This document shows, one piece after another, positions 17,558-27,648 of a stretch of 64,000 nt of DNA. Where the stretch lies: assembly GCF_001189955.1 (NCBI RefSeq), contig NZ_LFLT01000005.1:62001-126000 (forward strand), given 5' to 3'. The stretch comes from Herbaspirillum chlorophenolicum. Lineage in GTDB: Bacteria > Pseudomonadota > Gammaproteobacteria > Burkholderiales > Burkholderiaceae_D. The translations under genes and the position numbers were made by a program. Below the pieces are notes generated by a model. That model searched no databases. It saw nothing but the letters and a program-made list of their open reading frames with translations, and was not told where the DNA came from. Every line of letters begins with the position of its first letter. The first letter of the stretch is position 1.

Positions 17558-17712
17558 TATGATTGTCTCCTGATTTTGGTGATGGGATGGTCTGGCGCCA
17601 TCTTTACTTTTTATTGATTTGCCCGCGTATTCTAAGAAGCTGAAACCTTCATCCAGCTTTCCAAAAAACCGTTTTTTTATTTGCACCGCAACAAAACCAA
17701 CGAGACATTTGC

Positions 17713-18384
17713 ATGAAATTGCTCCTGATCGAAGACAACCCGCAGCTCGCCCATTGGCTTGAACAGATCCTGAAAGAACACAAGTTCAGCGTGGATATCG
17801 CGGCTGACGGCGAGATCGCCGACCAGGTTCTGCGGGATGAGAACTACGACGTGGTGCTGCTCGACCTGATGCTTCCCAAGCTGGGCGGAAAACACGTCCT
17901 GCGGCGCCTGCGCGAGCGCCACAACGGCGTCCCGGTGATGATCCTGACCGCCAGCGGCTCGATCGACGAGAAGGTCGAGTGCCTCGGCGCCGGCGCCGAC
18001 GACTATCTGGTCAAGCCCTTTGAAATACGCGAGCTGGTGGCGCGCATCAAGGTGCTGATCCGCCGCCAGACACCGGACAAGGCCGCTGAAATCCATTGCG
18101 GCGATCTGGTCTACGACAGCAACACACGCCAGTTCGCGGTATCCGGAAATACCCTGGCATTGCCGGCGCGCGAGCACGACGTACTGGAAATCCTGATGCT
18201 CAAGCAGGGCAAGACGGTGTCCAAGACCGCCTTGATGAAGGGGATCTTCAGCCTGTCGGAGGAGCCGAGCGCGGACGCCATCGAAATCTACATCTCGCGC
18301 CTGCGCAAAAAGCTGGATACCTCCAGCGCCGCCATCATGACCCTGCGCGGGCTGGGCTACCTCCTCAAGCAAAAAGATGATTGA
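17713..18384 (+). CDS. OmpR/PhoB-family response regulator (TctD-like)
   Basis: A 223-residue regulator: acidic pocket ED near 8-9, phospho-acceptor Asp51, Lys in KPF, and a winged-helix domain ending RGLGYLLKQK. It is divergent from the two-binding-protein transporter operon (155 bases apart) and overlaps the kinase gene by eight bases, so it is probably the local activator of the transporter. This is inference from position; TctDE controls the tricarboxylate transporter in the same way in Salmonella. Confidence 0.9.
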   Translation: MKLLLIEDNPQLAHWLEQILKEHKFSVDIAADGEIADQVLRDENYDVVLLDLMLPKLGGKHVLRRLRERHNGVPVMILTASGSIDEKVECLGAGADDYLVKPFEIRELVARIKVLIRRQTPDKAAEIHCGDLVYDSNTRQFAVSGNTLALPAREHDVLEILMLKQGKTVSKTALMKGIFSLSEEPSADAIEIYISRLRKKLDTSSAAIMTLRGLGYLLKQKDD

Positions 18385-19804
18385 CAGCCTGCGCCTGCGG
18401 CTGCTGCTATGGCTGCTGATCCCGATGACGGTATACGTCGGCCTGTCGGCCAGCGACGCCTACGACAACGCCGTCTCCAGCGCCACGCTGATCCAGGACC
18501 GCGCCCTGCTGGCCTCGGCCCGCATGATCGCCGGCCAGGTGACCTGGCAGGAAGGCGCGCCGGTGGTGTCGGTACCGCCCGCGGCCCTCGAAATGTTCGC
18601 CTCGCCGGCGCAGGACGCGGTGTACTACCAGGTGCTGATGGACGACACCACGCTCCTGGCCGGCCGCCCCGACTTCCCGGTCGATCCTGACTTCGCCGCC
18701 ATCCATCCGGTCTATACCACCACCGTGTTCGACGGCCGCGCGCTGCGCGTGGCCAGCTACATCCGCGCACTGTACGACGAAGGCACGCTGCGCATGGTGG
18801 CGGTGTCGGTAGGCCAAACCATGCAGGGCCACCAGGAAATGCTGGAGGACCTGTGGCAACCGTCGCTGCGGCGCCAGATCGTGCTGCTGCTGCTGGCGGT
18901 GGCGCTGGTGGTGCTGGGCCTGACGATAGAGCTGCGCCCCATCCTGGCGGTGAAAGACCAGTTGGCAGCACGCGATCCCAATTCGCTCACGCCGCTGCGC
19001 ACCGGACAATTGCAATTGGAGTTGCGCCCCATCGTGGAAGCGATCAACCAGTACATCCAGCGGCTCAACGCACAGGTGATCGTGCAAAAGCGCTTCGTTG
19101 CCGACGCCGCGCACCAGTTGCGCACGCCGCTGACCGTGATCGATTCGCAAATCCAGTTCGCGCGCCAGCTGGACGATCCGGCGCGCCTGCCGCAGGTGCT
19201 GGCCGCGCTGCACGACAGCAGCCGCAACATGACCGACCTGACCAACAAGCTGCTGCAACTGTCGCAGGCCGAAGCCTCCAATAGCAGCGCCTTCCCGCGC
19301 GGGCCGGTCGATCTCATGGCGGTTGCCGCCACGGTGCTGGAAGAACTGGCCGGGCTGGCGCTGAAGAAGCACATCGACCTCGGCATGGAAACCGAACTGG
19401 AAAGTGCGCCGGTCAACGGCAATGAAGCGCAGCTGGCCGGCATGCTGATGAACCTGATCGACAACGCCCTGCGCTACACCCCCGACGGCGGCAAGGTAAC
19501 GGTGGGCATTGCGCGCGAAGGCGACGACAGCCATGCAGGCGGCAGCGGACAATTTGTCATCACCGTCAGCGATAACGGCCCCGGCATCCCGGCCGAAGTG
19601 CGCGAGCGCGTGTTCGAGCGCTTCTATCGCAACGCTGCGCCAGACCAGCCCGGCTCCGGCCTGGGCCTGGCCATCGTGCGCGAGATCGTGCAAGCCTCGC
19701 ATGGCAGCGTAACGCTGGATGCGCCCGAAGAGGGAAGCGGCCTGGTCGCGACGGTGAGATTGCCGGCATTGCCAGGGCAGGCCGCAAACCGCAGCCGTGA
19801 ATGA
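18377..19804 (+). CDS. Sensor histidine kinase, TctE-like
   Basis: Membrane kinase of 475 residues: helix at about 8-24, a 2CSK_N-type periplasmic domain to ~165, second helix 167-186, a short HAMP-like linker (ELRPILAVKDQLAARDPNSL), H-box with His246 in ADAAHQLRTPLT, N-box NLIDNALRYTPDGG, G1 DNGPGIP and G2 GSGLGLAIV. All catalytic boxes look intact. Overlaps the regulator gene; followed by a terminator. The sensed ligand is probably the substrate of the divergent ABC importer, or a relative. Confidence 0.9.
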   Translation: MIDSLRLRLLLWLLIPMTVYVGLSASDAYDNAVSSATLIQDRALLASARMIAGQVTWQEGAPVVSVPPAALEMFASPAQDAVYYQVLMDDTTLLAGRPDFPVDPDFAAIHPVYTTTVFDGRALRVASYIRALYDEGTLRMVAVSVGQTMQGHQEMLEDLWQPSLRRQIVLLLLAVALVVLGLTIELRPILAVKDQLAARDPNSLTPLRTGQLQLELRPIVEAINQYIQRLNAQVIVQKRFVADAAHQLRTPLTVIDSQIQFARQLDDPARLPQVLAALHDSSRNMTDLTNKLLQLSQAEASNSSAFPRGPVDLMAVAATVLEELAGLALKKHIDLGMETELESAPVNGNEAQLAGMLMNLIDNALRYTPDGGKVTVGIAREGDDSHAGGSGQFVITVSDNGPGIPAEVRERVFERFYRNAAPDQPGSGLGLAIVREIVQASHGSVTLDAPEEGSGLVATVRLPALPGQAANRSRE

Positions 19805-19829
19805 TCGGACGATCTGGATGCGGAAAAGA

Positions 19830-19859
19830 AAAAAGCCAGCGCGAAGCTGGCTTTTTCAT
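19830..19859. terminator. Intrinsic terminator, probably bidirectional
   Basis: Stem AAAAAGCCAGC 19830-19840 with GCTGGCTTTTT 19846-19856, loop GCGAA. It ends the kinase transcript on the plus strand and sits just after the tRNA-Val gene on the minus strand. Confidence 0.9.
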
Positions 19860-19865
19860 AGATCT

Positions 19866-19941
19866 TGGTGGAAAGTGCAAGTTTCGAACTTGCGACCCCT
19901 GCAGTGTGAATGCAGTGCTCTACCCCTGAGCTAACCTTCCA
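19866..19941 (-). tRNA. tRNA-Val, anticodon CAC
   Basis: Seventy-six bases including an encoded CCA. On the minus strand: acceptor TGGAAGG, D-arm AGCTCAGGGGTAGAGC, anticodon stem CTGCA/TGCAG with loop TTCACAC, T-arm GCAAG-TTCGAAA-CTTGC, and acceptor 3' strand with one G-T pair. The CAC anticodon reads GUG valine codons. Confidence 0.95.
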
Positions 19942-19984
19942 TTTGAACAACGCCGCATTGCTGCCCCGTTGTTCGAGAGGCGAG

Positions 19985-20014
19985 ATTATGGCACAAGTTT
20001 TCCGGCTTGGGCAA
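19985..20014 (-). promoter_or_regulatory. Candidate promoter for tRNA-Val
   Basis: On the minus strand TTGCCC (20014-20009), 18-base spacer, CATAAT (19990-19985), about 43 bases before the tRNA 5' end. Moderate match to sigma-70. Confidence 0.4.
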
Positions 20015-20051
20015 GGGGCACGTAAATAATTCTCGCGCCTTCGTCATGGCA

Positions 20052-20783
20052 TCAGGCCTGCGGCGCTTCTTCCGGCGGGGGCGGCTCGAAACGCCACACG
20101 CAGGCGCCCCTGACTTCCTTGTCAAGCTGGTTGAGCACGTCTTCATGCAGACGCTGGTCCTCTTCGCCGGCGGCGACCACGATCACGTCGGCCAGCGGGG
20201 CCAGTTCCAGTGTAGCGCCGTCGGCGCCCTCCTCGTCGCCACCGCCCAGACCCATGGTCAGCGAATTCTGGCCGCGCGTCATGGCCAGGTAGACCTCCGC
20301 CAGCAGCGCCGCATCCAGCAAACCGCCGTGCAAGGTACGGTGGGCGTTGGCAATGCCGTAGCGGTCGCACAGCGCGTCCAGCGAGTTGCGGCGGCCTGGG
20401 TGCAGCTCCTTGGCCATCTGCAGAGTATCGACCACTTCGGCGACGTGCTCGGAGAACGGCGGCAAGTCCAGCAGCGCCAGTTCGGCGTCGAGGAAGCCGA
20501 CGTCGAAGGGTGCGTTGTGGATGATGATCTGCGCGCCGCGCACGTAGTCGAGGAATTCAGGCGCGATCTGCGCGAACGTCGGCTTGTCGCGCAGGAAATC
20601 GGTGGTCAGCCCGTGCACCGCCAGTGCGCCTTCTTCGGAGTCGCGCTGCGGGTTGATGTAGTGGTGCAGGTTGTGGCCGCTCAGTTGGCGGTTGAGCACT
20701 TCGACGCAGCCGATTTCAAGTATGCGGTTGCCGGCGCGCGGCGACAGGCCGGTGGTTTCGGTATCGAGGATGATCTGACGCAT
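20052..20783 (-). CDS. dnaQ: DNA polymerase III epsilon subunit, 3'-5' proofreading exonuclease
   Basis: Proofreading subunit of the replicase, 243 residues. DEDDh exonuclease motifs are seen: Exo I LDTETTGL with Asp7 and Glu9, Exo II HNAPFDVGFLD, Exo III with HGGLLDAALLA. The C-terminal tail after about residue 180 is the region that contacts alpha (PolC/DnaE) in the family. The rnhA gene lies 30 bases upstream on the same strand; dnaQ-rnhA pairing is a usual arrangement in proteobacteria. Start ATG 20783 gives the family N-terminus MRQIILDTETTG. Confidence 0.95.
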   Translation of the reverse strand: MRQIILDTETTGLSPRAGNRILEIGCVEVLNRQLSGHNLHHYINPQRDSEEGALAVHGLTTDFLRDKPTFAQIAPEFLDYVRGAQIIIHNAPFDVGFLDAELALLDLPPFSEHVAEVVDTLQMAKELHPGRRNSLDALCDRYGIANAHRTLHGGLLDAALLAEVYLAMTRGQNSLTMGLGGGDEEGADGATLELAPLADVIVVAAGEEDQRLHEDVLNQLDKEVRGACVWRFEPPPPEEAPQA

Positions 20784-20813
20784 GGGGCTCCTGCTCTTTC
20801 TGTCTGTATCGGC

Positions 20814-21248
20814 TTATTTGATGCTGTCCACGCCGCGGTTGGCCAGTTGGTCGGCGCGCTCATTGCCGGCGTGGCCATTGTGGCCGCGCACCCAGCGCCA
20901 TTCCACCTTGTGCTGCGCCTGGGCGGCGTCCAGCGCCTGCCACAGGTCGGCGTTCTTGACCGGCTCCTTGCTGGCGGTCTTCCAGCCGCGCGCCTTCCAG
21001 CCGTGGATCCATTCGCTGATGCCCTTTTGCACATACTGGCTGTCGGTGTGGACCACCACGTCGCAAGGACGCTTCAATGCGTTCAAGGCCTGGATCACCG
21101 CCATCAGTTCCATGCGGTTGTTGGTGGTGTTGTGCTCGCCGCCGAAGATTTCCTTCTCCTGGCCGCCGGACACCAGCAGTGCACCCCAGCCGCCCAGCCC
21201 GGGGTTGCCCTTGCAGGCGCCATCCGAATAAATCTCTACTTTGTCCAT
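20814..21248 (-). CDS. rnhA: Ribonuclease HI
   Basis: Cytosolic endonuclease that cuts RNA in RNA-DNA hybrids; 144 residues. Catalytic carboxylates visible: Asp9 in [11 protein letters not shown], Glu in NNRMELMA, Asp in HTDSQYV, and Asp in NERADQLAN. The basic handle region ([12 protein letters not shown]) is present. Probably transcribed with dnaQ and the methyltransferase gene that lies upstream. Confidence 0.96.
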   Translation of the reverse strand: MDKVEIYSDGACKGNPGLGGWGALLVSGGQEKEIFGGEHNTTNNRMELMAVIQALNALKRPCDVVVHTDSQYVQKGISEWIHGWKARGWKTASKEPVKNADLWQALDAAQAQHKVEWRWVRGHNGHAGNERADQLANRGVDSIK

Positions 21249-21325
21249 GCTTGTCTGTTCTGGCGCTGCACGCCTTGTTGGTTACCGCCGGGGCCGCGAT
21301 CATACCCGATCCGGCCGGCGACGGT

Positions 21326-22093
21326 TCATTCCGATTTGTGAATCCGATTGGTGGCCGGCATGCCTCTGGGCGCCTTGACCTTCTGCCGGCTCAGGGCCGG
21401 GCCGACCAGTCGCATGCCGGGCACGCGCTTGATCGCCTGCACGATGTAGACCGCGCCGAAATACGGCCACCAGCGGTCGCCGGCCTTTTCCATGAAGCCG
21501 AAACGGCTCAGCCATTTGTCGGTTTCGCAAGGTGGCGCGTAGCAGCCGAAGTGGCCGCGGTTGACTTCCATGTTGAGCAGCTTCAACCAATCCTTCAGGC
21601 GCGGCAGGCGGATGAACTCGCCGTCGCGCGGCAGGAAGTGGGCGCCGGTCAGGCGGCCCGCCGCCTGGCGCATGCCCCACAGGCTGCTGGGATTGAAACC
21701 GCAGATGATCACCTGCCCTTCCGGGATCAGCACACGCTCGACTTCGCGTAATACCTGGTGCGGCTCGGCGGCGAACTCCAGTACGTGCGGCAGCACCACC
21801 AGGTCCAGGCTTTGGCTGGCGAACGGCAGCTCGCAGAAATCGTGCGCCAGCACTTGGGGGATTTCCAGCTCGGACTGGCTCTCGCCCGGCATGACGTTGT
21901 CGGTCAGCCAGCGGTAAGGCATGCGGTTGGCGGCCAGCGCGTGGATCTGCGGCGAACCGATCTGCACGGCGTTGAAACCGAAGATGTCGGCCGTCAGCGT
22001 ATTGAGGTAGTGCTGCTCCCAAGCGCGCAAGTACGTGCCGGTCGGTGTCTGCAACCAGGCTGCGAGGTCTATAATTTCCGGATTGTCACTCAT
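21326..22093 (-). CDS. SAM-dependent class I methyltransferase
   Basis: A 255-residue methyltransferase of the Methyltransf_11 type. The usual glycine-rich motif I is weak here; motif II/III features are visible in [17 protein letters not shown] and in [31 protein letters not shown]. Homologues of this kind commonly lie between gloB and rnhA in proteobacteria (as E. coli YafS does), which fits here: rnhA is 77 bases downstream and gloB is divergent with only 17 bases between start codons. Substrate unknown. Confidence 0.82.
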   Translation of the reverse strand: MSDNPEIIDLAAWLQTPTGTYLRAWEQHYLNTLTADIFGFNAVQIGSPQIHALAANRMPYRWLTDNVMPGESQSELEIPQVLAHDFCELPFASQSLDLVVLPHVLEFAAEPHQVLREVERVLIPEGQVIICGFNPSSLWGMRQAAGRLTGAHFLPRDGEFIRLPRLKDWLKLLNMEVNRGHFGCYAPPCETDKWLSRFGFMEKAGDRWWPYFGAVYIVQAIKRVPGMRLVGPALSRQKVKAPRGMPATNRIHKSE

Positions 22094-22110
22094 TTATTCG
22101 ATCGCGCCTT

Positions 22111-22953
22111 ATGACCGAGCAGCCAGCCACGCCAGCCAAACCGGATCGGAAAACTTCATTGGATGTCCTGGCCGTACCGGCCTTCAACGACAACTACCTT
22201 TGGTTGATTCATAACGGGCGCTATGCCGCCGTGGTGGACCCGGGCGACGCCGGGCCGGTCTTGGCCGCGCTCAAGGAAAACGGCTTGACGCTGGCCGCTA
22301 TTCTACTGACTCATCATCATGCTGACCACGTCGGCGGTGTAGCCGAATTGGCCGAACGCGCCAGGAGCGCCGAATTCCCTGCCATTGCGGTGTACGGCCC
22401 GGCGCGCGAACGCGCGAAAATCGCCGGCATCACACAGCCGGTGGCCGAAGGCGACCGGGTCAACCTGCCTCGCCTGCCGCTAGACCTGACCGTCATCGAG
22501 GTGCCGGGGCACACGCTGGGCCACATCGCCTACCATGCAGCTGGCGAAGGCCTGCTCTTTTGCGGCGACACGCTCTTTGCCGGCGGCTGCGGCCGCCTGT
22601 TCGAAGGCACGCCGGCACAGATGGTGGACTCGCTTGCCAAACTGGCAAGCTTGCCGGGCGACACCAAGGTCTATTGCGCGCATGAGTACACCATGTCGAA
22701 CCTGAAATTCGCGGCTGCGGTAGAGCCCGACAATGGAGAGCTTGCCGCCCGGATGACAGAAGAGCAGGCCAAGCGCGACCGCGGGCAGCCTACCGTTCCC
22801 TCGACCATCGGATTGGAGCGTAAAACCAACCCATTCCTGAGGGCGACCCAGCCCACCATCGTAAAATCGCTGCAGGATGCGGGACGTTTGCAGACGTTTG
22901 GCGAAGTTGAGAGCTTCGCCGCACTACGCGAATGGAAAAATACCTACAAATAA
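22111..22953 (+). CDS. gloB: Hydroxyacylglutathione hydrolase (glyoxalase II)
   Basis: Hydrolyses S-lactoylglutathione to lactate and glutathione in methylglyoxal detoxification. A 280-residue metallo-beta-lactamase-fold enzyme with [10 protein letters not shown] metal motif, [10 protein letters not shown], the second-metal Asp in [17 protein letters not shown], and the C-terminal HAGH-type domain including [11 protein letters not shown] and RKTNPFLR. About 20 residues longer at the N-terminus than E. coli GloB; a later start is possible but no internal ATG precedes [11 protein letters not shown]. Confidence 0.95.
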   Translation: MTEQPATPAKPDRKTSLDVLAVPAFNDNYLWLIHNGRYAAVVDPGDAGPVLAALKENGLTLAAILLTHHHADHVGGVAELAERARSAEFPAIAVYGPARERAKIAGITQPVAEGDRVNLPRLPLDLTVIEVPGHTLGHIAYHAAGEGLLFCGDTLFAGGCGRLFEGTPAQMVDSLAKLASLPGDTKVYCAHEYTMSNLKFAAAVEPDNGELAARMTEEQAKRDRGQPTVPSTIGLERKTNPFLRATQPTIVKSLQDAGRLQTFGEVESFAALREWKNTYK

Positions 22954-23030
22954 GCCGACGATCGCGGTGATTTGGCGCCAAAACCCAAGCAAATCAAGGA
23001 TTTGGCTTTGTAACAGCGGCCAATTTTTAC

Positions 23031-23060
23031 TTGACTGCGGAAAAGGGTCTTCCGTACACT
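23031..23060 (+). promoter_or_regulatory. Candidate sigma-70 promoter for mltD
   Basis: TTGACT at 23031-23036, 18-base spacer, TACACT at 23055-23060, about 240 bases before the mltD start. The rest of the 350-base gap between gloB and mltD (22954-23303) shows no gene or clear terminator. Confidence 0.45.
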
Positions 23061-23303
23061 CCCTGCATTCCCCATTTTGGCGCGCCGGTTTTTACGCATT
23101 TTTACCAAGAACCTTTGGCGGCGCCAGGTGCGAGTCGTGCTTGGGGGAAATCCGCAGTTTCCGATCTTGCATTGCCGCCATGACTGCCCAGCGATGGAAT
23201 CCGATGAAATCGTTTTCCGGCAGAAGGCTATGAGCTTATGTACAGCTCTGCAACGGAAGCGCCGAATGCAAACTTTAGCCCTCTGGCACAGGATAACGCC
23301 CTC

Positions 23304-24836
23304 ATGCAGCGAACACTGAAGAAACTCGCTTTAGCCGCTCTGTTTTGCGCAAGCACCCCGCTGCTCTCCCACGCCAACGACATCTCGATCTACCCCGCTC
23401 CCTTCAATGCGATCAATCCCGAGCTCGGCGCCAATGCGCTGCCGGGGATGAACGACATCGATATCTGGACCCGCATCCGCAAGGGCTTCGGCATCCCCGA
23501 CCTGGACAACAGCCTGGTCGAGAGCCAGACGCAGTGGTACAGCTCGCGCCCCGACTACATCCAGCGCACCACCGTGCGCGCCTCGCGCTACCTGTTCCAC
23601 GTGGTGCAGGAACTGGAAAAACGCGGCATGCCGACCGAGCTGGCGCTGCTGCCCTTCATCGAATCGGCATTCAACCCGGAAGCGCTGTCGACCGCCAAGG
23701 CGGCCGGCATGTGGCAGTTCATCCCGTCCACCGGGCGTGACTACAACCTCAAGCAGAACATGTTCACCGACGAGCGCCGCGACGTGCTGGCCTCGACCGA
23801 TGCCGCGCTGACCTACCTGCAAAAGCTGTACGGCATGTTCGGCGACTGGCAGCTGGCGCTGGCAGCCTACAACTGGGGCGAAGGTTCGGTGCAGCGCGCA
23901 GTCAACCGCAACCTGGCGGCCGGCCTGCCGATCGACTTCAACACGCTGTCGGCGCAGATGCCCAATGAGACGCGCAACTACGTGCCCAAGCTGCAGGCGG
24001 TGAAGAACATCATCGCCAATCCTGGCGCTTTCGATATCGCCCTGCCCAAGGTCGACAACCAGCCCTACTTCGTCACCATCGGCAAGACCCGCAACATCGA
24101 CGTGAAGGTCGCCGCGCAACTGGCAGAACTGTCGCTGGACGAATTCAAGGCGCTCAACCCGCAGTTCAACCGACCGGTGATCATCGGCGGCGAAGACACC
24201 AAGATCCTGCTGCCGGAAAACAATGCCGAGAAGTTCAAGGCCAACATGTCCAAGTGGACCCAGGCCTTCACCAGCTGGACTGCGCATACCGTCTCCAGCG
24301 CCCGCGAACGCATCGAAACCATCGCCAGCAAGTTCGGCACGACGCCTGAGGTGATCCGCAGCGTCAACCAGATTCCGCCGCGCATGGTGCTCAAGGCAGG
24401 CTCCACCATCTTGGTGCCCAAGTCCGAGGAAACCACCTCGCTCGATACCGAGCTGACCCCTGAAATCGCCGACAACGCCCGCCTGGCCATCGCACCGGAC
24501 GTACCGGAAAGCCGCCGCATCTATGTCAAGGCCGGCAAGCGCGACACCCTGGCCGGCATCGCCGGCCGCTACCGCGTGAGCGTGGCGCAGATCAAGGAAT
24601 GGAATGGCTTGAAGCGCGACACGCTGGCCGCCGGCCAGAGCCTGCAATTGAACGTGCCCAATACTGCGCATGCCGCACCGACCCGCGTGGCAGCCGTGCA
24701 CCGCCCGGCGCCGGTACGCAGGCAAGTCGCCGCCGCCAAGGCGCCGGTGCGCAAGGCAGCCCCCGCACCGGCACGCAAGGTGGCCGCGGGCAAGCCGATC
24801 ACGCTGGCCTCGGGCAACAGCGCACGCAAGCAATAA
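23304..24836 (+). CDS. mltD: Membrane-bound lytic murein transglycosylase D-like
   Basis: Peptidoglycan-cleaving enzyme of 510 residues. Signal peptide (MQRTLKKLALAALF, cleaved around SHA-ND; no lipobox Cys where E. coli MltD has one), SLT domain with catalytic Glu120 in FIESAFNPEA, followed by AAGMWQFIPSTGR and AAYNWGEG, then LysM modules near residues 335-385 (HTVSSARERIETIASKFG) and 420-465 (VKAGKRDTLAGIAGRY), and an Ala/Pro/Lys-rich tail. ATG 23304 has AGGA upstream and begins the signal peptide; the longer frame from 23238 is unlikely. Without a lipobox the product may be soluble periplasmic. Confidence 0.9.
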   Translation: MQRTLKKLALAALFCASTPLLSHANDISIYPAPFNAINPELGANALPGMNDIDIWTRIRKGFGIPDLDNSLVESQTQWYSSRPDYIQRTTVRASRYLFHVVQELEKRGMPTELALLPFIESAFNPEALSTAKAAGMWQFIPSTGRDYNLKQNMFTDERRDVLASTDAALTYLQKLYGMFGDWQLALAAYNWGEGSVQRAVNRNLAAGLPIDFNTLSAQMPNETRNYVPKLQAVKNIIANPGAFDIALPKVDNQPYFVTIGKTRNIDVKVAAQLAELSLDEFKALNPQFNRPVIIGGEDTKILLPENNAEKFKANMSKWTQAFTSWTAHTVSSARERIETIASKFGTTPEVIRSVNQIPPRMVLKAGSTILVPKSEETTSLDTELTPEIADNARLAIAPDVPESRRIYVKAGKRDTLAGIAGRYRVSVAQIKEWNGLKRDTLAAGQSLQLNVPNTAHAAPTRVAAVHRPAPVRRQVAAAKAPVRKAAPAPARKVAAGKPITLASGNSARKQ

Positions 24837-24927
24837 CGCCCTTCGGACGCACAAGGTCCGATGCAGAAATCCGGAGGATGCCGGAGGAGACGACAGCAGT
24901 TCGACTGCCATCACAACAAGAAACCAG

Positions 24928-24955
24928 AAAGCCCCGCGCAAGCGGGGCTTTTTGT
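24928..24955. terminator. Intrinsic terminator between mltD and yejF
   Basis: Ten-base-pair stem 24928-24937/24942-24951 with GCAA loop, A-run before and T-run after. It lies between convergent genes and may serve both. Confidence 0.88.
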
Positions 24956-25000
24956 TTGCGCCGTCCGCCGGACAGCTGCACCGGAGCGGCTACCTCCGCA

Positions 25001-26596
25001 TCACACTGCGTAAGACGCCGCCAGCAAGCGCTGCGTATAGGCATGCTGCGGGCGCTGCATGATGTCCTGCGTGTCGCCCCTCTCCACTACCTTGCCGTCC
25101 TTCATCACCAATACCTGATGCGCCATGGCGCGCACCACCGCCAGGTCGTGCGTGATGAACAGATAAGCCAGGCCGTGGCGTCGCTGCAGTTCCGACAGCA
25201 GCTGCAGCACCTGCTGCTGCACGGTGACATCCAGCGCCGAGGTCGGCTCGTCCAGCAGCAGCAATTCCGGCTGCAGCACCAGCGCGCGGGCGATGGCGAT
25301 GCGCTGTCGCTGGCCGCCGGAGAATTCATGCGGATAACGCTCCAGCACCGAATCCGGCAAACCGACTTCCGCCAAGGCATCGGCGATCTTGCGGCGCTGC
25401 TGTTCCGCGCCCAGGTCGGGATGATGCAGCGCCAGGCCTTCGCCGACGATCTGCTCCACCGTGCGGCGCGGCGATAGCGAGGCATACGGGTCCTGGAACA
25501 CCACCTGCATGCGCGAGCGCATGGGGCGCAGCTCGCGGCTGGGCGTGTTGTCGATGGACTGCCCATCGAAGCGGATCGTCCCCGCTACCTGGGCGCCGGA
25601 CAAGCGCAGCAGCGCCATGCCCAAGGTCGACTTGCCGGAACCGGATTCACCGACGATGCCCAGCGTTTCGCCCCGGCGCAGTTGCAGGTCCACCCCATCG
25701 ACTGCCTGGAACAGGCGCTTCCTGAACCAGCCCTGCTTGATCTTGTAGGTGCAGCGCAATTGCTCGGCCTGCAGCACCACGCCTGCATCCGGCGCGACAT
25801 CGGCGACGCTGCGCTGCGGGCGGCTTTGCAGCAGCTTCCTGGTATAGGGCTGCTGCGGGTTGGCGAAGAGTTCCTCGGTAGGCGCGGCCTCGACCAGCTT
25901 GCCCTTTTCCATCACGCCCACATGGTCGGCGAAATGGCGCACCAGGTTGAGGTCGTGGGAGATGATCAGCACCGCCATGTTTTCATCGCGCTGCAACTGG
26001 TTCAGCAGCTCCAGGATTTGCACCTGGATGGTCACGTCCAGCGCCGTGGTCGGCTCGTCGGCGATCAGCAGCTTCGGCTTGCAGGCCAGCGCCATGGCGA
26101 TCATCGCACGCTGGCGCTGGCCGCCGGAGAGTTCATGCGGATAGGCCAGCGCGCGCCGCGCAGGTTCCGGGATGCCGGTTTTCTCCAGCAATTCCACTGT
26201 GCGCTGCGCGGCCTGTTTGGCGTTGATGCCTTCGTGCCGCATCAGCACCTCGGCAATCTGGTTGCCGATGGTGAACAGCGGATTGAGCGCAGTCATCGGC
26301 TCCTGGAAAATCATCGCCACATCCTTGCCGCGCACCTGCTGCATCTGGCGTTCGCTTTTTTGCAGGATGTCCTCGCCATCGAAGAGGATCTCGCCGCCGT
26401 ATTGCGCATCCTGGTTGAGCCTGAGCACGGCCAGCGAACTGACCGACTTGCCGGAACCGGACTCGCCCACCAGCGCAAACTTCTGGCCCGGCGCGATCGA
26501 AAAGCTGACATCGTCCACCACGGTGGAAGCGCCGAAGCGGATCACCAGGTTCCGGACTTCCAGCAAAGGGCCGCTCACGTTCACGCTCATGCTCAT
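25001..26596 (-). CDS. yejF: Peptide/microcin C ABC transporter ATPase YejF (two ATPase domains)
   Basis: Fused ATPase of 531 residues (E. coli YejF 529) energising the YejABE oligopeptide importer, known for microcin C uptake. Two complete cassettes: Walker [10 protein letters not shown] (~43-51) and GESGSGKST (~320), signatures [12 protein letters not shown] and [12 protein letters not shown], Walker [13 protein letters not shown] and [11 protein letters not shown]. Last gene of yejABEF; overlaps yejE by four bases, so it is translationally coupled. Confidence 0.93.
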   Translation of the reverse strand: MSMSVNVSGPLLEVRNLVIRFGASTVVDDVSFSIAPGQKFALVGESGSGKSVSSLAVLRLNQDAQYGGEILFDGEDILQKSERQMQQVRGKDVAMIFQEPMTALNPLFTIGNQIAEVLMRHEGINAKQAAQRTVELLEKTGIPEPARRALAYPHELSGGQRQRAMIAMALACKPKLLIADEPTTALDVTIQVQILELLNQLQRDENMAVLIISHDLNLVRHFADHVGVMEKGKLVEAAPTEELFANPQQPYTRKLLQSRPQRSVADVAPDAGVVLQAEQLRCTYKIKQGWFRKRLFQAVDGVDLQLRRGETLGIVGESGSGKSTLGMALLRLSGAQVAGTIRFDGQSIDNTPSRELRPMRSRMQVVFQDPYASLSPRRTVEQIVGEGLALHHPDLGAEQQRRKIADALAEVGLPDSVLERYPHEFSGGQRQRIAIARALVLQPELLLLDEPTSALDVTVQQQVLQLLSELQRRHGLAYLFITHDLAVVRAMAHQVLVMKDGKVVERGDTQDIMQRPQHAYTQRLLAASYAV

Positions 26597-27648
26597 GCTT
26601 TCCTCCGTACATCGAGGGCGTTACGCAAGGCATCGCCGATATTGGTCAACAAGAGCAGCATCACGGTCAGCACGATGAAGGTCGACAACGCGATCCACCA
26701 TGCGTCCAGATTGTTCTTGCCCTGCGCCAGCAGCTCGCCCAGGCTGGGCGTGGATGGCGGCACCCCGAGCCCGAGGAAGTCCAGGCTGGTCAGCGCCAGG
26801 ATGGCCGCACTCATGCGGAACGGCAGGAAGGTCACCACCGTGGTCAGGCTGTTGGGCAAGATATGGCGCCAGATGATCTGGCGGTTCGACAACCCCAGGG
26901 CGCGTGCGGCCTGCACATATTCCAGGTTGCGGTTGCGCAGGAAATCGGCGCGCACGTAGTCGGACAGCGCCATCCAGCCGAACAGCGACAGCAGGATCAG
27001 CAACAGGCCCAGGCTGGGCTGGAAGATCGAGGAAAAGATGATCAGCAGGTAAAGCTCGGGCATCGAACCCCAGATCTCCAGGACGCGTTGCATGAACAAA
27101 TCGGTGCGCCCGGCAAAGTAGCCCTGCAAGGCGCCGGCGGCGATGCCCAGCACCACGCCGATGACGGTCAGTGCGATGCCGAACAGGATAGAGATGCGGA
27201 AACCGTAGAGCAGCCGCGCGAACACGTCGCGCCCGCGGTCATCGGTGCCCAGCCAATTGTCGGCAGAAGGCGCCGCCGGGTTGGGATCTTTGGAGAAGTA
27301 GTTCAGCGTGTCGTAGCTGTAGCGATTGAGCGGGTAGACGGCCCAGTTGCCGTCTTTCCTGAACTGTTCCTGGATGAACGGATCGAGGTAGTCGGCCGGG
27401 GAATCGAAGTCGCCGCCGAAGCTTTTGTCGGAATAGTCACGCAGCATGGGAAACATCAGTTCCCCGTTGTAGCGCGCCACCAGCGGCTTGTCGTTGGAGA
27501 ACAATTCGGCGCCGAGACTGATGACGAACAGCGCGGTGAAGATCACCAGGCTCCAATAGCCGCGGCGGCTGGCGCGAAAGCGCAGCCAGATGCGGCGGCT
27601 GGGAGAAAGCGAGGGAACGGAAGTGGTGGGGATCTGCATTGCGCTCAT
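26593..27648 (-). CDS. yejE: ABC transporter permease YejE
   Basis: Inner-membrane permease of 351 residues, DppC type: an N-terminal helix (~30-50), a long periplasmic insertion with YLDPFIQEQF as in YejE, then five helices with the EAA loop RALGLSNRQIIWRHILPNS. Overlaps yejB by four bases upstream and yejF by four bases downstream. Confidence 0.92.
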   Translation of the reverse strand: MSAMQIPTTSVPSLSPSRRIWLRFRASRRGYWSLVIFTALFVISLGAELFSNDKPLVARYNGELMFPMLRDYSDKSFGGDFDSPADYLDPFIQEQFRKDGNWAVYPLNRYSYDTLNYFSKDPNPAAPSADNWLGTDDRGRDVFARLLYGFRISILFGIALTVIGVVLGIAAGALQGYFAGRTDLFMQRVLEIWGSMPELYLLIIFSSIFQPSLGLLLILLSLFGWMALSDYVRADFLRNRNLEYVQAARALGLSNRQIIWRHILPNSLTTVVTFLPFRMSAAILALTSLDFLGLGVPPSTPSLGELLAQGKNNLDAWWIALSTFIVLTVMLLLLTNIGDALRNALDVRRKA

